A DNA stretch of 37,979 nucleotides from Chlamydomonas sphaeroides (taxonomy: Eukaryota; Chlorophyta; Chlorophyceae; Chlamydomonadales; Chlamydomonadaceae). The position numbers and the translations under genes were made by a program. The notes under the pieces were generated by a model that worked only from the letters and a program-made list of their open reading frames with translations, was not told where the DNA came from and made no database searches. The stretch is from NCBI GenBank assembly GCA_001662425.1, contig BDDC01000598.1:14597-52575 (forward strand), in the 5' to 3' direction. Shown here piece after piece: positions 29,731 through 37,979 of the stretch; the first letter of the stretch is position 1, and each line of letters begins with the position of its first letter.

Positions 29731-32700
29731 ATGAGGACTCTGCTAATTGACAATTATGACAGCTACACGTATAACCTGTTCCAGGTTATCGCAGATGTTA
29801 ACGGAGGTGGGCCGGGCCTGGCGAGGCGCCATCATTTCAGTACTATACCAGCCCTTACCTGCGGCTTCTGGAGCTGCGACATGGCCGGGGGAAGGGGAGG
29901 GTCAGCAAGCTAGCAGCACGCCGCCGCTGCATGTGGTCACGACGTGGTCGGCTCCACCCATGCAGAACTCCCTCTCGTCTACTACAATGATCAGATTACT
30001 CTGGAGCAGATATCTGCCATGGTGCAGGCTGGCACGGTGCACAGCATTGTCATCTCGCCCGGTCCGGGCACGCCCGACAATGCCCGCGACATAGGCAAGT
30101 TGCGCAGCTGCACCTAGGGGACATGGCACAAGCCGCTTTCGTGTCATGATTGCCGGGGGTAAACCAGCCGAGGGCCTGCACGTGTGGCCCTCAGCACGCA
30201 CGCCGTGTGGCTCTGCACCGGCCACACGCTGCCCCCACGACTTCCACGAACCCAAGCCCTTCAACCCCACTCTAACCCCGCCCGCCTCGTAGGCGTGTGC
30301 CTTGATGTACTGCACCATTTGCCAGACGTGCCCATCCTGGGCATCTGCCTGGGCCACCAGGCACTGGCGCTCGCGCACGGGGCCGCCGTACGGCGCGCGC
30401 CCGAGCCCGTACACGGCCGCATCAGCCGCCTGCGTCACGATGGCCACCCGCTGTTTGCGGATGTACCCTCGGGGGACGGCTTTGAGGTCGTCAGGTGCGG
30501 TCAGGGCCCCGCGCAGGGCCTCAGCGCGTGGCAGGCAGTGCGCTGGAACGGGCTGTGCCCTGCGGCCGGTGTGGCAGGCGCTGCTCAGCACCCTGGCGGC
30601 ATGTCATGTTGCGGCGGCTGGCACGATTATGACCCCGCCCAGCGCACAGCAGCCGCCCCCCGTGGTATCCAGCCGTTGCGTCCAGCCACCAGCGCGTCCT
30701 AGCGCGGACGAGACGTGCCGCACGGGACCCAGAGCCGCTCAGGCGTCGCCCCGGCATGTGCTGGCGGCCGCACACCAAGGAGGACAGCACCCCGTTATGG
30801 GGACTCCTACCGCTGCCTCTCTGCTTCGATGCCTCTCTGTCTGGAAGCCTAAGCCGGCGAGCTGCGCGGCGGCGGCTGCCCGCCTCAGCCCAGCCAAAGC
30901 AATGAACTCCGCCCGATGCCGCCGCCCTGCCATGGGCTCTGCCTGCAGATACCACTCGCTGCTTGTGGAGGAGGCCTCCCTGCCCGACTGCCTGCAGCCC
31001 ATCTGCTGGACGGACGGGGGCCACGCCGCCGTCCGCCTGGCGCGCGACGCCGCCTCGGCTGCCCAGGCCGAGCCTGCGCAGGGCCGGGAGGGCCAAGCCC
31101 CAGGGCCCAGCGGCTGCGGCGGCAGCGGGCCGGCGGCTGCGGCGGGGCCAGGGCCGGGCGAGCATGCTGCGGCGGGCGGGTCGTTGCTGATGGGCCTGGC
31201 GCACCGCAGCCGGCCGCACTACGGCGTGCAGTTCCACCCGGAGTCCGTGGCCACACGGTACGGCACGGCATGTGTACGGCAACTTCGCGGCAATGGGACG
31301 TTCGGCGGCGGCTTGCAGGAGAAAAGCTGCTTGAGGGCCCCGACCTGAGTGGGGCAGTCGCAAGGCGTGCCGTGCCGTCCGTACCTCGCGGCCCACAGGT
31401 ACGGCATCGCGCTGCTCCGCAACTTCCGTGACCTGGCGGCGGCTGCGCTGCGGCAACGGCCGGGGCCGGCGGCGGCGCAGCTGCCACCGCTGCGGCCCGT
31501 GGCGGACATTGTCGGGCCGCCGGGGCGCCTGCCGGAGCTGGCACCCTGGCCGGCACCCGGCCACAACGACGGCGCCCCGCTGCGCCTGGCCTGGGCCAAG
31601 CTGGCGGGGGCGCTTGGGGCGCTGGGCGGCAGCCAGGCCATCTTTGAGCGGTTGTACGGCTGGGCGGCCGACACGTTTTGGCTGGACAGGTGCGCGAGGG
31701 TTGGGGTGTAGGGGCCGGGGAGGTGCTGCAAACTGAGCTCCCGGGGCTCTTGCCTGCAAGCACTGACCCTCGATGGCACAGGTGGGCGCGTGAGCGTGCG
31801 GCTCAGGCGGTCCTCGTGTCCGCGCCGTCATGACCGCCGACGCTCGCGCGCCACCTTTCCCGCAGCGCCACCACCGACCGCGGGCGCTTTTCCTACATGG
31901 GCGGCCGCGGCGGCCCGCTGTGGCGCAAGCTGGCCTACAAGCTGCCGCCGCCGTCAGCTCAGGACCTCCAGCAGCCGGTGGAGGCCGCCGGCGGCCCTGC
32001 GGGCGCAGCCGCCGCGGCGGCGCCGGAGGCGTCGCGTGCCGACCCCGACCGCGAGGACGCCTCGTCCTCGTCTTCGGCCTCCTCGAGCTGCAGCGCCGGC
32101 AGCTCCCACTGCGGCCCCGGCGCCGGGCCTGGCTCCGCCGCCACCTCCGGCGCCGGCTCCTCCGCTTGCGCCGCGCCGCCTGCAGCCCACGCGTCGTCGC
32201 CGCTGGGCGGTGGCACGCTCAGTATCCAGCTGCCCGACGGCTCCACCTCCCACCTCCCCGCGCCCTCCGGCCTGCTCTCCCACCTGGCCTCGCTCCTCGC
32301 CCGCCAGCGGCTGCGCGTGGACCCAGCCGACGCCGCGGCGCTGCCCTTCAATTTCTGGGGCGGCCTGGTGGGCTACCTGGGCTACGAGCTCAAGGCCGAG
32401 TGCGGCGGCGCCAACGCCCACGCCGCGCCCGGTCCGGACGCGGTGCTGTTCGTGGCGGACCGCCTGGTGGCTGTGGACGCGGAGGCGGGGGACGTGTACC
32501 TGCTGGCGCTGTGGGATGCGAATGGGGAAGGGGAAGCTGGGGAGGTGGGCGGCGCCGACGGAGGGCCCGGCGGGCAAGCGGCGTGCAGCGGGAGAGGGGA
32601 GGGGAAAGCAGGGCCGTGCGGCACGGAGGCGGAGGCGTGCCGGCGGGAGGAGCAGGCGCGGGCCTGGCTGGCCACGACGCGGGCGGAGCTGGAGGCGGCG

Positions 32701-34988
32701 GTCGCGGAGCGAGCGGCCGCAGCCTCTGCCTCAGCCCAGGCCGCGGCGGGGAGCCTGGCTGTGGCGAGCGCTGCCGCGGCGCCTGCAGTGGCGGCCGCTG
32801 CCGCGCCCGCCGCCTGCTGCCCGGCTGGCGAGGTGGTGCCCTTCACGCTGGCGCACAGCCGGGTGTCGTACCTGGCCAACATATCGGCCTGCCACGCGGC
32901 GCTGGCGGCGGGCGAGAGCTACGAGGTGGGGCACGGGGGCGTGCGACCCATTGGCACGGGGCTGGTGGACAGAGGATGGGACATGCTGTGGGTCCGTGAG
33001 GGTGCGTCTGCAATGGGTGGGCGGGAGGCAGCGCGCTGTAGCAGTCAGCACCGCCCGCCGGTCGGCCGGGAATGACCTCGCCGCAACCCCGACCCCACAC
33101 CGGCCCCAGGTGTGCCTCACCACGGCGCTGGAGCGCCCCTGCGCGCCCGACCCCGCCGCGCTGTACGCCGCGCTGCGGGCGCTCAACCCCGCGCCCTACG
33201 CCGCCTGGCTGCAGTGCGGGGCCGCAGGTGAGCCGCAGGGGCAGAGGGTGCTGACGGCACCGCCGCCAGCCCACCGCACCGCACCGCCGCCAGCCCACCG
33301 CACCGCATCGCCGCCAGCCCACCGCACCGCAACGCTGCCAGCCCACTGCTGACTGGGTGCCCTGCCGCCCTCGCCCCCGCCCCACGCGGTCTGTGGTATG
33401 CTATTCATACGGCAACTCAGCCTCTTGCCAACTCAGCCTCTTGCCAAATTTGCTCCCCACCACGCACCCCCGCAGGCCCAACCATCTGCTGCTCCTCGCC
33501 CGAGCGCTTCCTGCGCGGCGACCGCGGCGGGCTGCTGGAGGCGCGACCCATCAAGGGCACCGCGGCGCGGGTGCAGGGCGACGCAGCCGCCGACGCGGCC
33601 GCGGCCGCGGCGCTGGCGGCCAGCGAAAAGGAGCGCGCGGAGAACCTCATGATCGTGGACCTGCTGCGCAACGACCTGGGCCGCGTGTGCGAGGTGCGGC
33701 GAGTGGGGCGCTCGGCGCTGCGTGGGCTGGTAAAAGCTGCGTGGGCTGTGTGAGAAGAAGCTTGCGGGGGAGCCACGGAACGACGTGAACCCGGGACTGT
33801 GACGTATGGGATGGCGATGGGCACCGGCGCGCTGCAGGCTGGCGTTGTGCTGTCGCACACTGCTGCCGAGCACTGCTGCCGAGCACTGCTGCCAAGCTTG
33901 CGGCCAAGCTTGCGGCCAAGCTTGCGGCCAAGCTTGCGGCCAAGCTTGCGGCCAAGCTTGCTGCCAAGCTTGCTGCCAAGCTTGCTGCCAAGCTCTTGCT
34001 GTGCAAGGACACTGCGTCGCTGTGGTTGCCGCTGCCCCGGCGCCCGCAGGTGGGCAGCGTGACCGTGCCCGGGCTGATGGAGATCGAGTCGTACGCCACG
34101 GTGCACCAGATGGTGTCCACCGTGCGGGGCGTGCGGCGGGCGGGGCTGACGTCGCTGGACTGCATCCGGGCCGCCTTCCCGGGCGGCAGCATGACGGGTG
34201 AGCAGCGGACAACCGGGCATGGGCTGGGCTGCCGGCTGGTCCGCGGGTACCGGGGCGCCTGGTTATATTCTTCTACGCGTGCGTGCGTGCCTGTGACGGG
34301 CGCGAGGTTGCGCTGCTATGCAGCAGGGTCTGGGTTCGGACGGCGTGGGAAGTCAGGGGAGGGGCCTGGCTCGAGGAGGACGGGCAGGCCAGGGCGCCGC
34401 CGTTGTACGACACTGGCCACTTATGTCGGTGGCCGTTGACACACACAACGTTACGTGAACTCGGCTTCCATAGCTCATGCGACTTATGCATCACATGAAA
34501 CCCGTTGCCCACCCACCTCCCACACCCCAGGCGCGCCCAAGGTCCGCACCATGGCCATCATTGACGCGCTCGAGGGCCGCGCGCGCGGCGTGTACTCGGG
34601 CTGCGTCGGCTTCATCTCCTTCAACGACACCTTCGACCTCAACATCGTCATCCGCACCGCCACCATCCACCACCAGCTCGACCCCTCCGCCGGCGCCGCT
34701 TCCGCGACCTCCGCCGGGGCAGCTGCCGCGACCTCCGCCCCCGGCAGCGCATTCGCCGGCACAGCTGTCGCCGCAGCGCTCGCCGGGTCGTGCGAGGTGC
34801 CGCCGGCGCCGGCGGCGCGGGGCCTGGCGCCCGCGGTGTCAATGAGCATCGGCGCGGGCGGCGCCATCGTGGTGCAGAGCGAGCTGGAGTCCGAGTACGA
34901 GGAGATGCGGCTCAAGGCGGCGGCGCTGCTGCGGGCTGTGGGCCGGGCGGAGGGCGGGCGGGGGCCGGTGCCGGTGGTGGCGGAGTGA
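29731..34988 (+). CDS. ADCS: Bifunctional aminodeoxychorismate synthase (PabA-PabB fusion)
   Basis: Makes 4-amino-4-deoxychorismate from chorismate and glutamine, the first committed step to p-aminobenzoate and folate; plastidial in plants. Ten exons: 29731-29806, 29966-30094, 30293-30494, 30949-31257, 31399-31689, 31866-32925, 33110-33227, 33476-33693, 34050-34197 and 34531-34988; 1002 aa. Glutamine amidotransferase domain at 1-240: LLIDNYDSYTYNLFQ, ISPGPGTPDNARDIG, nucleophile Cys87 in GICLGHQA, His232 and Glu234 in FHPES. The chorismate-binding half begins near 330 (DRGRFSYMGGRGGPLW), with NFWGGLVGYLGYE and RPIKGTAARV, whose Lys755 matches the PabB nucleophile and separates it from anthranilate synthase. 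RAENLMIVDLLRNDLGRV, GGSMTGAPK and YSGCVGFISF complete the site. Two low-complexity insertions (Ser/Gly/Ala-rich and Glu/Ala-rich) enlarge exon 6. Intron 2 uses a GCAAGT donor. No transit peptide follows from the ATG used, so a 5' exon may be missing. Confidence 0.93.
31258..31398 (+). other. ADCS intron 4 flanked by a GTACGGCA direct repeat
   Basis: The intron begins GTACGGCA and exon 5 begins with the same octamer at 31399-31406 after CCACAG. A second octamer is at 31274-31281 within the intron. The direct repeat at the two splice junctions makes this 141-bp intron a candidate for origin by tandem duplication or insertion. Confidence 0.75.
33257..33349. repeat. ~23-bp tandem repeat in ADCS intron 7
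   Basis: About four units of the type CGCCAGCCCACCGCACCGCA with single-base differences, shortly after the exon 7 donor at 33228. A further 16-bp doublet (ACTCAGCCTCTTGCCA at 33415-33430 and 33431-33446) lies before the exon 8 acceptor. Confidence 0.8.
33889..33996. repeat. Nine-unit 12-bp repeat carrying AAGCTT in ADCS intron 8
   Basis: Nine contiguous 12-bp units: one CTGCCAAGCTTG, five CGGCCAAGCTTG, then three CTGCCAAGCTTG (the last degenerate). Each of the first eight contains the palindrome AAGCTT. A related 13-bp repeat (CACTGCTGCCGAG) precedes it at about 33857-33890. Confidence 0.95.
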
Positions 34989-35431
34989 GGGCGGCAGGAG
35001 GCGGGTGGCAGGGGAAGTGGGGGAGGTGGGGAAGGGGGCGCTTGCAGGGGCGCTTGGTGGGGAAGCCATGCGTCGGGGCGGGTGCGGGTGCGGGTGTGTG
35101 TCTCTGGGTGGAGGTTGCCGACCAGCGCGGGCCAGCCGCCGGGCCAGTTTAGGATTTCGTGCTGCCCGGCGCCGCCGGACCGAGGTCGGCCGTCGAGTGA
35201 TCCCCGGACGTGCGCCGATAGATGGGCAGGGCTGTGGAATGGGCCCCCGAGAACCCGTCCCCGGTGAAGAACTGGGCCTAGGTAGGTTGGTGGCTGGGTT
35301 GAGCGCCGACCGGCAGCGAGAGCGGGCCCGGACTGCCCCTCGTCCGAGCGCCTCCACCCACATGGCTGTGGGCTATGGGCTGCGGACACTGTCGAGCGCG
35401 AGGAGGCGGCCGCCGGGTGCTGGCTGTGCCG

Positions 35432-35459
35432 CGCGACACGGCAGGTGCGAGGCAGGCGG
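35432..35459 (+). repeat. 28-bp direct repeat, copy 1
   Basis: Contains CGCGACACGGCAGGTGCGAG and continues GCAGGCGG. It is identical to 36679-36706, with weaker similarity for about 20 bp upstream. It looks like the conserved core of a longer decayed dispersed repeat. Confidence 0.8.
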
Positions 35460-35468
35460 GCTGACTGC

Positions 35469-35492
35469 CTGCTGCTGCTGCTGCTGCTGCTG
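35469..35492. repeat. (CTG)8 trinucleotide repeat
   Basis: Eight perfect CTG units just downstream of the first 28-bp direct repeat copy. It lies 480 bp after the ADC synthase stop and could be in its 3' UTR. Confidence 0.9.
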
Positions 35493-36241
35493 CTAGCGAG
35501 GCGGGCGTGGAACCGCGTTGCCCGGCGGCGAGGAGGCTATGAGACCGAGCAGATAGGCAGGAGGTCAGGCGTGTCATGACGCGGTGGGGGCGTTCCGCGG
35601 CGAGGCAGGCGGGCAGGCTTGCCGGCCGGCCCCACTGTGCGGATGTAAGCGTGATCGCGTGGCGTGGGGGTCCAAGGGCTGCAGATCGGCGCCTTGTGGG
35701 TGGACAGGTCGAAGAGGTGCGTTGCATTCCGCAGCCACTAGGTGATCCGCTGATGGCTTGGGACTGACAGGCACTTCAGAGCCGCATCCTGGGTGTGGGC
35801 GCAGTCGTGGCAGCTGACAGGCCCAGGCATTCCAAGAAGAAGACGCTTGTGCGCTCCGTGTGGAAGCTCTCCTCTTCGCCAGTAGTGCCGGCACGTAGAG
35901 CGCTGGTTGAGAGGCGAGGGTGGTAGGGCGCCTGCGTTCAAACGCCTTAAACCGGAGTTGTACAAGTTGATGACAGCGGCCGGCGGCAGGCCTTGATGGA
36001 CGGGACAATGACCGCCGACAGGACGTTTTCCCCATTCCGGATGGGGCCACCTTGTCGGCTGCACGAAGGGATACTGCGAAGGCCTGAGCTTGGGCCCACG
36101 GCTGCGGGGAGAACCTCTAGAGTCCCTGGGCTGCCAGTAATGGCGGTTGCCTCAGGTACCCTTCACTTGCTTCCACGCCGGTTCTACAGTAAAAGGGCTG
36201 CGGGGACAACCTCTCCTGCGCGGGCCTAGAACAATGTAACA

Positions 36242-36298
36242 CGGGTGCCGACAGGAGGGCCCCTGGGTGCCGACAGGAGGCCCCCTGGGTGCCGAGGC
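36242..36298. repeat. 22-bp tandem repeat, about 2.5 copies
   Basis: Units of the type GGGTGCCGACAGGAGG followed by CCCCCT, with single-base differences between copies, about 7 bp after a TGTAA. Confidence 0.75.
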
Positions 36299-36678
36299 CT
36301 CCACGAGCCGCAGCCATCCAACGCTGTTGTCAGATATAACGTAGAATAAGCCATACTAGGGACCAAGGAGGCGGCGTGGGAGGAGGCAGCGTGGGAGAGG
36401 GCATCTTGGGAGGAGGGTTAGGTCGGGGCGCTGGAGGGGGCGGTGGGCGGGTTACAGGGCACCGGGTGTGGTACTGGGATGCACTGGGGGGCGTTACATT
36501 GTGGAACCGTGGTGGCGGCGGCGGTTGGTGTGCGCCGCATAGGTACAAGGGAGTGAAAGCAGGCAGAGCTTGTGGCGCACAGAAATAGTGCCATATGGGT
36601 GTGGCGTCCAGGGCGTCCGGATGACCGTGGAAGCGGTCATTGTGGGGGCTGAAGGAGGCGCCAGGCTGCGGGCCGTGA

Positions 36679-36706
36679 CGCGACACGGCAGGTGCGAGGC
36701 AGGCGG
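36679..36706 (+). repeat. 28-bp direct repeat, copy 2
   Basis: Exact match to 35432-35459, same orientation, 1.2 kb apart. Confidence 0.8.
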
Positions 36707-36892
36707 TGCATGTGGGTGCGCTGGCTGCCCCTGGCTGCGGGGCCGCGCTCCCGGGCTTCGAAGGGGCCGTGGGGTCATCCAGTTGAGCAGGAGGCCAGGT
36801 GCAGCGTGAGTGGGGTCGGGGCGCACCGCGGCGCAGGCAGGAGTTGGGAAACAGGGTCGGGCACGCGCCGCGCAATCCAACGCAAGCTGTGC

Positions 36893-37101
36893 GGACGACA
36901 GGTGTATCCCCATTCATTCCTATCTACAAAAAGCTGTGCGCAGGTGGCGCTGTGAACATTTCGCCTGTGCTGCTGCGGTGGGGCCAAAAAGTTCGCGTGG
37001 ACGGTGCTACAGTTGTGCACATCCAGGAGCACATCTGCCGAACAGTTTCGACGGGCGGCGATGAGCCGGGCGGCGGAGGCGGAGGCAGTTACGGCGGCTA
37101 A
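36893..37101 (+). CDS. Coding-like stretch, unrecognised, possible 3' exon
   Basis: This frame is open from at least 36799. From about 36893 it reads RTTGVSPFIPIYKKLCAGGA, VNISPVLLRWGQKVRVDGAT and VVHIQEHICRTVSTGGDEP, then a Gly-rich GGGGGGSYGG end and a TAA stop at 37099-37101. The composition is protein-like from GVSPF onward and poor before it, so an exon boundary or a decayed gene is likely. TGTGCGCAG at 36935-36943 could be an acceptor. I do not recognise the family; a relic of a mobile-element protein is one possibility. Confidence 0.25.
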
Positions 37102-37176
37102 GTCCGGCCCGTGGGGTGAGGGCACGGAGGTTGGTGTGCCTGAGACCCCTGAAGTAGTTCCAGGTAAAACCGCATA

Positions 37177-37305
37177 ATGACCGACCGTGTGCGTCTGGTC
37201 TGGGTGGCCTCTTTTGGGGGCGAGCCATACACCTATGCACAGCTGGGACAGGTTTCAACGGGAAGTGGCGCGGGGTATCCGCGGGGGAAGGAGTACGGCG
37301 TGTAA
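37177..37305 (+). CDS. Short ORF of 42 codons, unrecognised
   Basis: Begins MTDRVRLVWVASFGGEPYTY, continues AQLGQVSTGSGAGYPRGKEY and ends GV before a TAA that sits inside a TGTAA pentamer. The composition is protein-like, and it lies 76 bp after the stop of the coding-like stretch ending at 37101, in another frame. The two could be pieces of one spliced or frameshifted gene, or chance. Confidence 0.2.
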   Translation: MTDRVRLVWVASFGGEPYTYAQLGQVSTGSGAGYPRGKEYGV

Positions 37306-37540
37306 GGTGAACTTGTACTTCCAAACGCTTTGCCCTACAAAACTCTGCTGCAGTTGCCACATCACTTCGCAACGCAAGCGCTAATGCTCATCGCCTCTTC
37401 TAGCTTCTCTACTGTATGACGATACGAAGTGACCACTCGATAGCAGGCACGCTTCCCACACAGCCACAGCCATTCTGCGAGCCATGGAAAGAAGAAATGC
37501 ACCCTCTTGAGCACAATTAGTACTGCGTTAGCCGACGACA

Positions 37541-37979
37541 ATGGGGCCGCCCCAACGCGGCCGTTCCGCCTCCGTGGCGAGTCCCATCACCCTGGACATG
37601 TTACGTGCATGCTTAGGATGTCTCTTGGTCGGCCTTCAAGCGAGGGCAGCGCTGGACTCCGCCAATGATATCAATGAGCTTTCAAGAGACGCCTCCTTTG
37701 CCGTTGCGGTGCTTTGCCACGCGGGATGGCTGGCATCAAGTGTTACGGGACAGCGATATTGGTGCTGCGCCAGTCGCGTGTTTCCTAAGCTCGCTCTCTG
37801 CTGTCAAGTTGCGGTTCTTGGCAAGCTACCGTCATCGGCCGCCTGGTATGGCGACGAATGCTGGCAGCATCGCTGGGCATGGCGCGCAGCCGCAGAGGTA
37901 GCTGTCTACAGTTGCATGAAAATTGCATGGGGACCGGAACCGGCCCCGGCCTGTCCCCGACCGGGGACCGGCTCGGGAA
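37541..37979 (+). CDS. Unrecognised ORF, start seen, open to the right edge
   Basis: At least 146 codons, open from an ATG at 37541 to the end of the window. The frame has a TAG four codons before the ATG, so this is its first possible start. It opens MGPPQRGRSASVASPITLDM, continues through LRACLGCLLVGLQARAALDS and FAVAVLCHAGWLASSV, and contains many Cys and Trp residues and moderately hydrophobic helices. Codon use is much less GC-biased than in the six main genes. A GAG followed by GTAGCT near 37897-37904 could be a donor, in which case the last ~75 bases are intron. No family recognised; a recently acquired or mobile-element-derived gene is possible. Confidence 0.35.
   Translation, partial: MGPPQRGRSASVASPITLDMLRACLGCLLVGLQARAALDSANDINELSRDASFAVAVLCHAGWLASSVTGQRYWCCASRVFPKLALCCQVAVLGKLPSSAAWYGDECWQHRWAWRAAAEVAVYSCMKIAWGPEPAPACPRPGTGSG

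Larger units (their letters stand above)
34989..37540. other. Repeat-containing intergenic region with no recognised gene
   Basis: About 2.5 kb after ADC synthase. It contains a (CTG)8 repeat, a 28-bp exact direct repeat (35432-35459 and 36679-36706), a 22-bp doublet near 36242-36298, and two coding-like short stretches at the right end. TGTAA occurs at 35644 and 36235; the first is the better candidate for ADC synthase polyadenylation, though it is 656 bp after the stop. Nothing between 35500 and 36350 resembled a protein I know. Confidence 0.5.

Noticed and set aside
32031..32120. Ser-rich stretch in ADCS as a separate intron
   Set aside because: No good donor and acceptor pair keeps phase there, and the flanking PabB sequence stays in one frame, so it is treated as a coding insertion pending cDNA.
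36370..36920. Frames on both strands near 36400-36900 as genes
   Set aside because: Gly/Pro-rich purine-strand bias, no recognisable motif or splice structure.

Overview
This window looks like nuclear DNA of a flagellated green alga of the Chlamydomonadales (Chlamydomonas/Volvox type). The evidence is very GC-rich sequence; genes cut into many short exons by short introns with GTGNG donors and CCGCAG or CCCCAG acceptors; strong G/C codon-third preference; a TGTAA polyadenylation signal; plastid-type genes (DPE1, folate ADC synthase) beside a cilium transition-zone gene (tectonic); and many intronic micro- and minisatellites. The species cannot be fixed from the sequence alone. There is one assembly gap (16935-17285, 351 N).

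Layout: (1) 43-5571, minus, long-chain acyl-CoA synthetase, 16 exons, C-terminus beyond the left edge. (2) 5884-9304, plus, ITPK4-like inositol-phosphate kinase, 9 exons, divergent from the LACS gene across 312 bp. (3) 10736-18067, minus, CD73/UshA-type 5'-nucleotidase with a predicted acylated N-terminus, 18 exons. (4) 19783-23468, minus, chloroplast 4-alpha-glucanotransferase DPE1, 6 exons. (5) 24342-29344, minus, tectonic, 11 exons. (6) 29731-34988, plus, fused PabA-PabB aminodeoxychorismate synthase, 10 exons, divergent from tectonic across 386 bp. (7) 34989-37979, a poorly explained 3-kb tail with repeats, two short coding-like stretches and an ORF from 37541 that leaves the window still open. 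A small unassigned coding-like exon lies at 23575-23676 between DPE1 and tectonic. All six main models were built by joining exons so that phase is kept at every junction and the protein aligns with its family from end to end.

The genes do not form one pathway. They are housekeeping functions: lipid activation, inositol phosphate metabolism, nucleotide salvage, starch/maltooligosaccharide metabolism, ciliary gate and folate synthesis. The two head-to-head pairs (LACS/ITPK and tectonic/ADCS) are candidates for shared promoters.

The most unusual signals are in the introns. Four genes carry a diverged copy of an exon's 3' end, with its splice donor, inside the next intron; in two of them the copy would be an in-frame cassette exon. 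Three introns clearly use GC-AG boundaries and a fourth probably does. The octamer GTACGGCA recurs, mostly as close doublets, near splice sites in several genes. A dispersed repeat of about 45 bp occurs in three introns. A 17-copy 14-bp minisatellite has two unit types in blocks.
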